A DNA stretch of 12,586 bases from Gammaproteobacteria bacterium (GCA_030830945.1 JAURLY010000018.1:1-12586); one strand, 5' to 3'. Positions 1 to 7,979 are shown, numbered from the stretch's first letter. Notes: a model not told the origin generated them from the sequence alone. A program made the numbers and translations.

Positions 1-83
1 GAGCGCGAGAAGAAAATTTGGGGTTGTTTAAACAGTATATTGGCGCCCACATTCTGTAGGCGCACACAAAAAAATGTTGTCTA

Positions 84-1475
84 TTAGGGGGCGCCGGGTA
101 GTGGCATTCCCGGCATAGAGTTTTCTACAATATTTCTCGGAATTGCCCGTGCAGGGTCCAGCCAGGCTTCGATGTCGCTAATGTCCGATGTGCCAAGGGA
201 TCCGACCAGTTGATCCAGTCCAAGTCGATCGATGATGTATTCATATCGAGCCCGGTAGTAATCCCGGCGAGCCTGGTAGACCGCCTGTTCAGCATTCAGT
301 ACGTCGACCAGGTTGCGCGTGCCAACATCGTAGCCAGCGCGAGTGGCCTCGTAAGCACTTTGCGAGGAGACAATCGCTTGTCTGCGGGCTTCTACCTGTG
401 AGACATCAATGCTCACGGTAAGATGTTGATTGCGGGTGTTTTGGATAAGTGTCAGGCGAGTGTTGTTTAGGTTTTCTTGCGACGCCAGTGCCTGGTATGC
501 CGCTTGTCGTCTTGTAGCGCCGATGCTGCCGCCAAGGTAGAGAGGCACATCCAGTGTAAGCGATATCGAGGTTGTTTCACCTTGTCGGTTAAGAAACGCG
601 ATGGCGGAGTTAGTGGTGACGGACTGATCCTGATAGCTCATGCCCAGGCTTAGGGAAGGTGCATGCTCCCATTTTTTGCTCTGCGCATTAAAACTGGCCG
701 CATCACGCGACAGCATGGCGCTTTTCAATGTGTAGCTATTCTCCATTGCCATTTGTACCCATGCTTCGGCATCCGCAGGAATCGGAGCAACGATAGGGAA
801 TTCGCTATTCAGTGGTGCAATGCTTGTGTGCGGCTGTCCAGTCAGTACGCTGAGGTTTTCAAAAGTAATGCCAACAAGACCTAGAGCATCAACCAATCGA
901 GCAACAACATCGTCATAAGCGGCTTGCGCTTCATGCACGTCGGTAATGGCAATCAAGCCCACATCGAATCTTTGCCTGGTTTGTTCCAGCTGCTTGGCAA
1001 GTGCAACTTCTTCAGCCTTAGTGGCTCTCATGTTGTCCAGGGAGCTCAGCACATTAAAATAGGCGGTTGCCGTGCGCAGGATTAAATCCTGCTTGGCGCT
1101 TAAATAATCTTGCTCCGCCTGATTCGCCAGGGTGTCGCCACGCTTGTAGTTGTACCAGGCTGGAAAATCAAACAGTGTCTGGCGAACATCTGCAGAATAG
1201 GTAGTGGATTCGCGGGTTTCTTCGGCAGAACCCACAATATTTGATGTCTGATCACTATAGCTTCCCCCGAGTGAGAACTGGGGCAGGATTCCCGAGCGGC
1301 CGAGATTACGGTTTTCGAGGTTTGCTTTTAGTTGGGCTTCTGCGGCACGGATTTGGGGATCATTGGCAGCGGCCAGATCATAAATTTGCTGCAGGGTATC
1401 TGCGTTGGCCGCTGGCATAAAAAAGCTGGTCATCAATCCTAATAAAATTGCCAGTCGACGATATCGAATATGCAT
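84..1475 (-). CDS. tolC: TolC-family outer-membrane efflux/secretion channel
   Basis: Trimeric outer-membrane exit duct that docks onto inner-membrane pumps (RND, ABC, MFS) or type I secretion systems. Residues 1-25 form a Sec signal peptide: Arg-rich start, hydrophobic core, and an A-N-A cleavage site before Asp26. The two OEP structural repeats are visible through matching motifs: FDVGLIAITDV at 170-180 and YDVGTRNLVDV at 382-392, each followed by an AxQAxY helix. At 463 aa it is close to the TolC family length, with a Pro-rich C-terminal tail. The ATG at 1475 is chosen because the signal peptide begins directly there; the ribosome site is weak. It is divergent from nudF, the usual gammaproteobacterial arrangement. 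No pump or adaptor gene is adjacent, so its partners are encoded elsewhere. It could serve efflux, protein secretion or both. Family assignment is firm; the symbol rests on synteny and similarity. Confidence 0.9.
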   Translation of the reverse strand: MHIRYRRLAILLGLMTSFFMPAANADTLQQIYDLAAANDPQIRAAEAQLKANLENRNLGRSGILPQFSLGGSYSDQTSNIVGSAEETRESTTYSADVRQTLFDFPAWYNYKRGDTLANQAEQDYLSAKQDLILRTATAYFNVLSSLDNMRATKAEEVALAKQLEQTRQRFDVGLIAITDVHEAQAAYDDVVARLVDALGLVGITFENLSVLTGQPHTSIAPLNSEFPIVAPIPADAEAWVQMAMENSYTLKSAMLSRDAASFNAQSKKWEHAPSLSLGMSYQDQSVTTNSAIAFLNRQGETTSISLTLDVPLYLGGSIGATRRQAAYQALASQENLNNTRLTLIQNTRNQHLTVSIDVSQVEARRQAIVSSQSAYEATRAGYDVGTRNLVDVLNAEQAVYQARRDYYRARYEYIIDRLGLDQLVGSLGTSDISDIEAWLDPARAIPRNIVENSMPGMPLPGAP

Positions 1476-1568
1476 ATTGTGGGGGTTCCGTTGCTCGAAA
1501 AATTGGCCAGTGAAGGCGATAAGTGACTCTAGGATATAACACTTGGTATAAGGTGCAATAACCTATTG

Positions 1569-1584
1569 AAAATAAGCTTATTTT
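1569..1584. promoter_or_regulatory. Perfect 16-bp palindrome between tolC and nudF
   Basis: AAAATAAGCTTATTTT is its own reverse complement over all 16 bases. It lies in the 160-bp region between the divergent tolC and nudF starts, 94 bp from the tolC ATG and 52 bp from the nudF ATG. That position suits a dimeric repressor acting on one or both promoters. I could not fix convincing -35/-10 pairs for either gene. The AT-rich sequence could also be chance or a structural element, and I do not recognise a specific regulator. Confidence 0.35.
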
Positions 1585-1635
1585 ACTGAACAGGCTTGTT
1601 AAGATTGTTTAATTAATTTTGTTTTTTGGTGGTTT

Positions 1636-2292
1636 ATGGCTCGAAAATTGGATTCGCTGGAAGAACACTTGGGTTCCGCTTTTGATTCCGGTGCCGTCCA
1701 AGTTCTGGAAACGCAGAATTGCTACGATGGTTTTTTCAAGTTGGATCGGGTTCAGCTCAAGCATCGAAAGTTTGATGGTGGCTGGAGTGAAACAATATAT
1801 CGTGAGGTTGTTCATCGAAAAAACGCTGTAGGCATTCTGGCGTATGACCCAGATCTTGATGCGGTTTGCCTTATCCAGCAATTTCGATGTGCCATACTGG
1901 GGCTAACTGAAAGTCCTTGGGCAGTGGAGCTCATTGCTGGGTTAATGGACAAGGAAGACGAGGAGGAACAGCAGGTAGTGATTCGTGAATCACGGGAAGA
2001 AGCTGGTTTAACCCTGGATTACATTGAAAAGATAAACAGTTACTGGCTGTCAATCGGTGGCTCCAATGAGCGCATGAGCTTATATGTTGGTCTGGCGTCT
2101 TTGGAAAATGTGGTTGGAATACATGGTGTCGAAGATGAATCTGAAGATATTCGGGCTTTGGTGGTTGCCAGGGAAGAAGCTGAAAACTGGGCCTTCGAAA
2201 GTGGCCAATCGAATGCGACCTGCATTATTGCGTTGCAATGGCTTAAAAACGAGCGACACAGGTTGCAATCTATATGGCAGAATGGACCGTAA
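1636..2292 (+). CDS. nudF: ADP-ribose pyrophosphatase (Nudix hydrolase NudF)
   Basis: Hydrolyses ADP-ribose, and often ADP-sugars, to AMP and ribose 5-phosphate in the cytosol, using Mg2+. At 218 aa it has NudF size. The N-terminal part (about 20-60) matches the dimerisation sheet, with G-W-S-E-T-I-Y-R-E-V at 49-58. The Nudix box starts at Gly102 in the family phrase VELIAG and contains the catalytic R117-E118-S-R-E121-E122-A-G124. Between Gly102 and Arg117 there is one residue more than the canonical GX5EX7RE spacing, and Ser replaces the usual small or aliphatic residue after RE. All metal-binding Glu positions are kept, so activity is likely. It is the first gene of the nudF-DUF1249-cpdA run seen in many gammaproteobacteria. 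The ATG at 1636 has only a weak GGTGG ribosome site, but the N-terminus fits the family. Confidence 0.92.
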   Translation: MARKLDSLEEHLGSAFDSGAVQVLETQNCYDGFFKLDRVQLKHRKFDGGWSETIYREVVHRKNAVGILAYDPDLDAVCLIQQFRCAILGLTESPWAVELIAGLMDKEDEEEQQVVIRESREEAGLTLDYIEKINSYWLSIGGSNERMSLYVGLASLENVVGIHGVEDESEDIRALVVAREEAENWAFESGQSNATCIIALQWLKNERHRLQSIWQNGP

Positions 2293-2320
2293 GCTCTACT
2301 TGACTGTATTGGCACTAATC

Positions 2321-2325
2321 AGGAG
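2321..2325 (+). promoter_or_regulatory. Ribosome-binding site fixing a TTG start
   Basis: AGGAG lies 8 bases upstream of the TTG at 2334. It is the best ribosome site near the beginning of the DUF1249 gene and supports TTG there rather than the in-frame GTG at 2343. Confidence 0.6.
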
Positions 2326-2333
2326 ATTTCCTG

Positions 2334-2816
2334 TTGAAAAAAGTGAGTAAAGTACAAAAGCTGGAAAACCTGCATACAGATTGCGAGGTTAACTTTGCTC
2401 GTTTGCGAAAGCTCATGCCCAGCATGGAAGAGGGTGAAAGCAGAAGATTTCTGTCAGGTTCTTATGATGAGGCTTATCTGCAAATTGATGTTACCGGTGC
2501 CGATCGTTACACCCGGTTCTTGCAACTAACTGGTCGAATGGGCGAACTTCCCTGGGAAAGCGAGCAGAGAATGGCCGTGCGGTTATACCTTGATGCGAGA
2601 ATGGCCGAAGTTGTCAGCTGCGGCGCAGAGCGGGTACGACTTTTGAAATATGCTTATCCAAATGAACATATGTATTCTCCGGACGAAAAGAACCAGATAA
2701 ACCGATTCCTCGGTAAATGGCTTGAGCATTTTATTAGACTCGGCAGACCAATGGATCAAGAGCAAACTACCAAAGAGATGTTAAGGAGCGTAGCTTGGCG
2801 AGAATCCTGCAAGTAA
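2334..2816 (+). CDS. yqiB: DUF1249 family protein (YqiB-like)
   Basis: Function is unknown; the family is conserved in gammaproteobacteria and almost always sits between nudF and cpdA, as here. The 160-aa product has no signal peptide or membrane segment and should be cytosolic. Recognisable family stretches include the C-x-V-N-F-x-R-L-x-K-L-M-P region (18-30), a Y-L-Q-I-D segment (48-52), an R-M-A-V-R-L-Y-x-D-A-R-M-A-E-V stretch (79-93), and the C-terminal Y-A-Y-P-N then K-N-Q-I-N-x-F-L-x-x-W-L (107-129). The start is TTG at 2334, supported by AGGAG at 2321-2325. Its last 22 bases overlap cpdA, which indicates translational coupling. The link to cAMP or ADP-ribose turnover is suggested only by neighbourhood. 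Confidence 0.85.
   Translation: MKKVSKVQKLENLHTDCEVNFARLRKLMPSMEEGESRRFLSGSYDEAYLQIDVTGADRYTRFLQLTGRMGELPWESEQRMAVRLYLDARMAEVVSCGAERVRLLKYAYPNEHMYSPDEKNQINRFLGKWLEHFIRLGRPMDQEQTTKEMLRSVAWRESCK
2783..2788 (+). promoter_or_regulatory. Ribosome-binding site of cpdA inside the DUF1249 gene
   Basis: AAGGAG lies 6 bases before the TTG at 2795 and inside the coding sequence of the preceding gene. It selects TTG as the cpdA start and implies that cpdA translation is coupled to DUF1249 translation. Confidence 0.65.
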
Positions 2817-3568
2817 CAGACCCACACTTGGGGGTTAATGACCAGTATCGACTTGCTGGGGTAAATACGTTGCATACGTTCAAGATGGTACTGGATGCAG
2901 TAGCTAAAGAAGACTATGAAATTGTTCTGGCAACCGGGGACATTGCGTCTGAAGCCAGTACGCGTGCTTACGCCAACTTTTTTGACATGGTTTCAAATAT
3001 GGGAGCACCGGTCTATTGGTTGCCGGGCAATCACGACTTGCTGGGAAGTATCTCTAAAGTGCCCAATGCCACTGAATTTATCCGAGCCATCGATATTGAA
3101 AACTGGCGTATCCTGATGCTTGATTCGGTGATTGAGCACAACCCAAATGGGCGTTTGGGGTCGGCTGAACTGGAAATTCTTAAACAGCTTTTGCAGGAAA
3201 ACACCCAAGAACATGTTCTTGTGTGCCTGCATCACCAGCCTGTGGATGTTGGCTCTGCCTGGTTGGATAATCAGAAAATCGAAGATGCCGATGAGTTTCT
3301 TGAGATCGTAGAAAATGAGCCAAATGTTCGTGGAGTGCTCTGGGGGCATGTGCACCAAGAATTCTCGACTATGCGCAATGGCCGATTATTTTTCTCAACG
3401 CCTTCCACTTGCATCCAGTTCAAGGCCAATTCCGATGACTTCGCCCTTGATGATTTGTTCCCTGGATATCGAATGATAGAACTCAAACCGGATGGCCGCA
3501 TTGAGTCGGAAGTCACGCGCGTGCCTATTGAGGACTACGGCGTCGATGTTGATTGTGCGGGCTACTGA
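2795..3568 (+). CDS. cpdA: 3',5'-cyclic-AMP phosphodiesterase CpdA
   Basis: Class III metallophosphoesterase that hydrolyses cAMP to AMP and so tunes CRP-dependent regulation. All dinuclear-metal motifs are visible in order: D9-x-H11, G48-D49, G78-N79-H80-D81, H146-H147 and G184-H185-V-H187. The length (257 aa) is normal for CpdA. The start is TTG at 2795, because an AAGGAG sits at ideal distance and the first strand (A-R-I-L-Q-V-T-D) then begins exactly as in the family. It overlaps the preceding gene by 22 bp. The motifs alone would fit other class III phosphodiesterases; the nudF-yqiB-cpdA synteny makes CpdA the best call. No clear terminator follows. Confidence 0.9.
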   Translation: MARILQVTDPHLGVNDQYRLAGVNTLHTFKMVLDAVAKEDYEIVLATGDIASEASTRAYANFFDMVSNMGAPVYWLPGNHDLLGSISKVPNATEFIRAIDIENWRILMLDSVIEHNPNGRLGSAELEILKQLLQENTQEHVLVCLHHQPVDVGSAWLDNQKIEDADEFLEIVENEPNVRGVLWGHVHQEFSTMRNGRLFFSTPSTCIQFKANSDDFALDDLFPGYRMIELKPDGRIESEVTRVPIEDYGVDVDCAGY

Positions 3569-3602
3569 TGCCTTTAGTATCATCAACGCTTGAAACAAAA
3601 AC

Positions 3603-3632
3603 TTGATACTTTGCCCATTATAAAAATATGAT
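3603..3632 (+). promoter_or_regulatory. Candidate sigma-70 promoter for parE
   Basis: TTGATA (3603-3608), an 18-base spacer and TATGAT (3627-3632) each match the sigma-70 consensus at five of six positions. The site lies 76 bases upstream of the parE start, in the cpdA-parE gap. It would let parE be transcribed independently of the nudF-cpdA run. This is a pattern match only. Confidence 0.5.
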
Positions 3633-3707
3633 CGGCAACCTTTTCCGGGACACGTTCCGTTTCGGGTTCAAATAAAAATTTAATTTCAGGAATCAGCCGC
3701 CGCACTT

Positions 3708-5600
3708 ATGTCAGAGCAATACAGTGCCAAAGATATTGAAGTCCTCACGGGACTAGACCCGGTTCGCAAGCGGCCGGGAATGTACACAGACACCACCCGC
3801 CCCAACCACCTTGCACAAGAAGTTATCGATAACAGCGTTGATGAGGCGCTTTCAGGTCACGCTAGAAAAATCAGCGTTGTTTTATACAAAGACAACTCCC
3901 TGTCGGTCACTGATGATGGTCGCGGCATGCCGGTTGACCTCCATCCAGATAAAGGCCTGCCTGGTGTTGAAGTCATTCTGGGAACATTGCACGCAGGTGG
4001 GAAATTTTCCGATAAGAACTATCAATTTTCCGGTGGGCTGCACGGGGTGGGCGTATCTGTTGTCAATGCCCTTTCTACCAAATTGGATGTCACGATACGA
4101 CGTAACGGCCAAGTCCATGAGATGAGTTTCGCCGGTGGCGATAAAGCCAGCGATCTTGAAGTGACGGGCACCTGTGGCCAACGAAATACAGGCACCACCC
4201 TACGGTTTTGGCCAGATACCCAGTACTTTGATTCGGCCAAATTTTCTGTCGCCAAGCTACGCCACTTGCTGCGGGCCAAAGCGGTACTTTGCTCAGGTCT
4301 TGAAGTGGAGTTCACTGATGAAACAAGTGGGGAAACAGATACCTGGTTATACCAGGATGGATTAAAAGACTATCTCCTCGAATCTACCCAGGGATTTGAC
4401 ACTTTGCCTATCGAAGGATTTTTGGGTTCAATTTCCGGAAAGACCGAAGCGGTAGAATGGGCAGTTCAATGGCTGCCTAACGGCGGAGATCTGGTAGAAG
4501 AAAGCTACGTAAACCTCATCCCCACTGCGCAAGGCGGTACGCACGTCAACGGTCTTCGCACAGGCTTGCTTGAAGCGTTACGAGAGTTCTGTGAATTCCG
4601 CAATCTTTTGCCTCGCGGCGTAAAACTTACCGCTGAAGATATCTGGTACGGCTGCGCTTATGTCTTGTCGTTCAAAATGTCTGACCCCCAGTTTTCTGGT
4701 CAAACCAAGGAGCGTTTGAGTTCGAGAGAAGCGGCCGGCTTTATCTCCGGAATTGTTAAGGATGCCTTTAGCCTCTGGCTAAACCAGCACACTGATGAAG
4801 CCGATGCCCTGGCGCAAAATTGCATTAGCCAGGCCCAGAAGCGTTTGCGTTCGAGCAAGAAAGTGTTGCGTAAGAAGGTAACTTCCGGGCCCGCGTTGCC
4901 TGGGAAATTGGCCGACTGTACCAGCGACGATCCCGCACAAACTGAACTCTTTTTGGTAGAGGGTGATTCTGCTGGAGGCTCAGCCAAGCAGGCCAGGGAC
5001 CGTGTTTATCAGGCAATCATGCCACTGCGTGGAAAAATCCTTAATACATGGGAGGTCGACCCACTGGATGTTCTGGCCTCTCAAGAAGTCCAGAATATCG
5101 CGATTGCATTAGGTGTGGACCCTGGCTCTGATGATCTGGAAAAATTGCGTTACGGCAAAATTTGTATTTTGGCGGATGCCGACTCTGACGGATTGCACAT
5201 TGCGACTCTATTGTGCGCGTTATTCGTCCGCCACTTCCGCCCTATGGTCAAGGCGGGCCATGTCTATGTGGCAATGCCACCCCTTTATCGTATTGATGTA
5301 GGCAACGATACTTTCTATGCGCTCGATGACCATGAAAAATCCGGGATTCTTGAACGTATCGCTGCTGAAAATATTCGTGGGAAAATTAATGTCCAGCGCT
5401 TTAAGGGTCTGGGCGAAATGAATCCTTTGCAGTTACGAGAGACCACCATGGCTCGGGATACCAGACGACTGGTTCAGCTGCAGATTGAAGGGGATTCCAA
5501 TACTGATTCGTTAATGGACATGCTCTTGGCTAAAAAGCGCTCTCCGGATCGTAAGTCATGGCTTGAAACCAAAGGCAATCTTATTGAGGTTGAGCTTTAG
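3708..5600 (+). CDS. parE: DNA topoisomerase IV subunit B (ParE)
   Basis: ATPase subunit of topoisomerase IV, which decatenates replicated chromosomes together with ParC. At 630 aa it matches the E. coli length. The GHKL ATPase domain shows E38-V-I-D-N42, D70-G-R-G-M-P, and the G109-G-L-H-G-V-G loop; the QTK switch-loop lysine is K334. The TOPRIM domain carries E418-G-D-S-A-G-G and D490-A-D-S-D494. Positions linked to quinolone resistance in E. coli ParE (D420, L445, S458, E460) are all wild type. The C-terminus ends in the family's K-K-R-S-x-D-R-x-x-W-L-x-x-K-G pattern. ParE rather than GyrB is favoured by length, by lack of the GyrB insert and by synteny. No other start codon exists between the upstream in-frame TAA at 3681 and this ATG. 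The nearest AGGA is about 16 bases away, so translation initiation looks weak. Confidence 0.98.
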   Translation: MSEQYSAKDIEVLTGLDPVRKRPGMYTDTTRPNHLAQEVIDNSVDEALSGHARKISVVLYKDNSLSVTDDGRGMPVDLHPDKGLPGVEVILGTLHAGGKFSDKNYQFSGGLHGVGVSVVNALSTKLDVTIRRNGQVHEMSFAGGDKASDLEVTGTCGQRNTGTTLRFWPDTQYFDSAKFSVAKLRHLLRAKAVLCSGLEVEFTDETSGETDTWLYQDGLKDYLLESTQGFDTLPIEGFLGSISGKTEAVEWAVQWLPNGGDLVEESYVNLIPTAQGGTHVNGLRTGLLEALREFCEFRNLLPRGVKLTAEDIWYGCAYVLSFKMSDPQFSGQTKERLSSREAAGFISGIVKDAFSLWLNQHTDEADALAQNCISQAQKRLRSSKKVLRKKVTSGPALPGKLADCTSDDPAQTELFLVEGDSAGGSAKQARDRVYQAIMPLRGKILNTWEVDPLDVLASQEVQNIAIALGVDPGSDDLEKLRYGKICILADADSDGLHIATLLCALFVRHFRPMVKAGHVYVAMPPLYRIDVGNDTFYALDDHEKSGILERIAAENIRGKINVQRFKGLGEMNPLQLRETTMARDTRRLVQLQIEGDSNTDSLMDMLLAKKRSPDRKSWLETKGNLIEVEL

Positions 5601-5685
5601 TTAGTTTGGAGAGAAGGCCGCTCTGTTGATCTGACTTATTTTCCAAACTCATTGTTGGCAGAGGAGACGGGGATCTTCTTTCGGT

Positions 5686-6684
5686 TCAAATATCCTCCCA
5701 ATCCCCTTTTTTGTCGGCCATAAACAGCGCATCAATAATTGCCTGATTCCTTCTGGAATTTTCCAGTGACATGGGAAAAGCTGTTTTTGTATTTATGCTT
5801 CGAGTGAAACTCTCTACTTGTAGTGCATACTGGTTTTCATTCGCCCACTCAAACATTTCAAGCCCACCATCAGGATCTCGCCATAACTCTACTCGAGCGA
5901 TACCCCATTCAAGAGGATTAAACGGAGCGGCCACGCGTATCCAGCCCTTTTCGCCATGAAAAAACATGCTTTGTTGGTCGGCTAACTGAGTGGAACAATA
6001 AAAATTCAGGGTGAACTCATTAAATTCCAATTCGCATTTGGCATATCGATCAATCTTAAATACTGGATCCCAGTCTATAGTTGCCTTGACTCTTAGGGGT
6101 TCCTGACCTGTTGCCAATCGAGAACATATAACCGGATATACACCTATATCCCTGAGGCCACCCCCGCCAAGTTCTGGTGAGTTTTTATGTGAGTTTGGGT
6201 CACGGTTAAAGTAGCTAAAAGAGCCTTCTATATATCGCAGATTGCCGATAGCATTAGTTTCCAGAAGGTTACGAACACAAGCCCATTGAGAGTGGTGGGC
6301 AACCATATAAGCTTCGCCAACAAGTAACTCTGTGTTCTTTTGCGCTTCAATAATCCGGCTTATATCTTGTGCTTGCATGCCCATCGGCTTTTCACAAAGT
6401 ACATGTTTCCCCGCAGAGATAGCTTTTAATACCCACTCTGTATGCATTGAGGTGGGAAGCGGGATATAGACAGCATCAACTTGATTACTCGTAATCAAGC
6501 TATCGTAATCCGTATACGAATCCGCAAGCTGGTAATCTTTTGCAAGTTGGAGCGCTTTGTTTTGATTGCGGCTGGCAATACCAGTCAGCTGATTGTCGGC
6601 GGTCGCTTGAATGGCTGGAATCATTTGCGAGGTTGCAATATTTGCAGCGCCCAGGATCCCCCAGCGCACTAGGGATTTTTTCAT
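5686..6684 (-). CDS. Gfo/Idh/MocA-family NAD(P)-dependent sugar oxidoreductase
   Basis: Probable cytosolic NAD(P)-dependent dehydrogenase or reductase acting on a sugar or sugar acid. The Rossmann fold begins at W8-G-I-L-G-A-A-N-I-A, the dinucleotide-binding glycine motif. The family's E98-K99-P100 motif is present, and G-G-G-G-L-R-D179-I-G-V-Y183-P provides the catalytic Asp and Tyr region typical of the glucose-fructose oxidoreductase, xylose dehydrogenase and dihydrodiol dehydrogenase branch. Length (332 aa) is normal and no signal peptide is seen. It starts 14 bp after the kdgK stop on the same strand, so the two are probably cotranscribed. That points to a substrate in the KDG or uronate supply route, but the exact reaction cannot be read from sequence. 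No Shine-Dalgarno is visible before the ATG. It is convergent with parE. Confidence 0.85.
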   Translation of the reverse strand: MKKSLVRWGILGAANIATSQMIPAIQATADNQLTGIASRNQNKALQLAKDYQLADSYTDYDSLITSNQVDAVYIPLPTSMHTEWVLKAISAGKHVLCEKPMGMQAQDISRIIEAQKNTELLVGEAYMVAHHSQWACVRNLLETNAIGNLRYIEGSFSYFNRDPNSHKNSPELGGGGLRDIGVYPVICSRLATGQEPLRVKATIDWDPVFKIDRYAKCELEFNEFTLNFYCSTQLADQQSMFFHGEKGWIRVAAPFNPLEWGIARVELWRDPDGGLEMFEWANENQYALQVESFTRSINTKTAFPMSLENSRRNQAIIDALFMADKKGDWEDI

Positions 6685-6698
6685 AACGTGGTCGTTAT

Positions 6699-7634
6699 TT
6701 AGCTGATTTTGATAGGTATATCCCGAGGAATAATGGCCCCTTTATATTGGATAACCTGGCTAGCAGCATAATGCCCTTGTCTAGCGCACATCTCAGGCTC
6801 CTGATCGTTTATCCAGCCACTTAAATAGCCTGCAGAAAAAGAATCACCGGCTGCATTGGTGTCTACTACATTCTCGACGAGCTCGGCGGCAACCTCTTTT
6901 CGTGAATCGCCCTTTACGATAATACAAGGGTCTGCACCTCTCTTGATTACCACTTCATCAATACCGTATTGCTGGTTTCGTTCGATTAATGTCTCCAGAT
7001 CTTCATCCTGCCAAAGTGATAGATCGTCATCCGCGGTGAGTAGTGCCAAGTTGGTTTGTTCAAGGCAAAGGCGATAGAAATGCTGGGCTTTGGCTGTATC
7101 GGCCCAGAGCTTGGGTCGGTAATTATTGTCAAAGGCAATTTTTCCACCGGCTTTTTTGAAGTGAGGTAAAAACTCGATCAGCCGATCACGCCCCTCATCT
7201 TCAAGGATAGCTAATGAAATTCCGGAAAAATACAACAGGTCATACTCAATAAGCTTATTGAGTAAATCCTCCCAGCCCGGGCTGCTGAGCAGTTGCTTTG
7301 CTGCTGACTGGCTTCGCCAGTAGAAAAACTGTCTCTCACCGCGATCATCCAGATCGACGTAATAAATTCCGGGAAGATGTGTTTTTGAACGCTGAATTAA
7401 ATCAGTGTTGATGTGTTCATCTTGAAAGAAGTCGCACATCTGGTCACTGAATTTGTCCACACCTAAAGCGGTGACATAGGAAATTTCATGTGCGCTGGCG
7501 TCAGACAGCCTGGAAAGATAAACACTGGTATTCAAAGTGTCCCCAGCGAATTTTCGCAAAAGGGTGCTGCTGTCGTTGTCTTGCAGTTCGATCATGCACT
7601 CGCCCATGAGGGCGATTTTTTTATCTATGGGCAT
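6699..7634 (-). CDS. kdgK: 2-dehydro-3-deoxygluconate kinase (KdgK)
   Basis: Phosphorylates 2-keto-3-deoxy-D-gluconate to KDPG, which feeds the Entner-Doudoroff aldolase. KDG arises from pectin, alginate or hexuronate breakdown. The PfkB/ribokinase fold is clear, with many stretches nearly identical to E. coli KdgK from memory: G11-E-C-M-I-E, G31-D-T-L-N-T-S-V-Y, Y53-V-T-A-L-G, L87-P-G-I-Y-Y, F137-S-G-I-S-L-A-I-L, D169-N-N-Y-R-P-K-L-W and K231-R-G-A-D. The ATP-site signature D258-T-N-A-A-G-D264-S-F contains the catalytic Asp264. At 311 aa it has the family length. The ATG at 7634 places G-E-C-M-I-E at the expected distance, although no ribosome site is evident. No KDPG aldolase, uronate isomerase or lyase is nearby, so the pathway is scattered. 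It leads a probable two-gene unit with the downstream oxidoreductase. Confidence 0.93.
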   Translation of the reverse strand: MPIDKKIALMGECMIELQDNDSSTLLRKFAGDTLNTSVYLSRLSDASAHEISYVTALGVDKFSDQMCDFFQDEHINTDLIQRSKTHLPGIYYVDLDDRGERQFFYWRSQSAAKQLLSSPGWEDLLNKLIEYDLLYFSGISLAILEDEGRDRLIEFLPHFKKAGGKIAFDNNYRPKLWADTAKAQHFYRLCLEQTNLALLTADDDLSLWQDEDLETLIERNQQYGIDEVVIKRGADPCIIVKGDSRKEVAAELVENVVDTNAAGDSFSAGYLSGWINDQEPEMCARQGHYAASQVIQYKGAIIPRDIPIKIS

Positions 7635-7979
7635 TGGCTGTGAGCTTTTGTCTTTTGGCTGCTTAGTCTAAAAATAACGTTTGGCTACATATAGGGTGAG
7701 TGGCTATCACTTATTTGTAGTCTTATTAAAAGCAGGCGCTTGGATATTTCATCCTGAGAAAATGCTAATTCGCCCACCGAACATTAGATTGAAATTATTC
7801 GCTACTATTGAGCCAGAATCGTTTCTGCTTGAACACAATTATCATAAGATGAATACCAGTGTTAACTCTGGCACTTTGTGTATAGTCTCGACAGCCATAC
7901 TTAATGACCCTAATAGTTTTTTGCGGGTGCAGTATAAATTATTTCAAGGGCCTTGGCAGTTGCTTTTGTGGTCACCATT

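Noticed and set aside
25..34. TGTTTAAACA 10-bp palindrome at the window edge
   Set aside because: Short and AT-rich, with no gene visible to its left; cannot be judged from this window.
43..65. GGCGCC/GGCGC hairpin beyond the tolC stop, considered as the tolC terminator
   Set aside because: In the tolC direction the stem is not followed by a T-run; the T-run lies before it, so it does not fit a Rho-independent terminator.
663..884. Plus-strand and other opposite-frame open frames inside tolC, parE, kdgK, parC and terC
   Set aside because: They lie antisense or out of frame to strongly supported genes and show no domains or ribosome sites.
5603..5649. Inverted repeat AGTTTGGA/TCCAAACT after parE, considered as a terminator
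   Set aside because: The loop is over 30 bases and no T-run follows on either strand; at most a weak structure between convergent genes.
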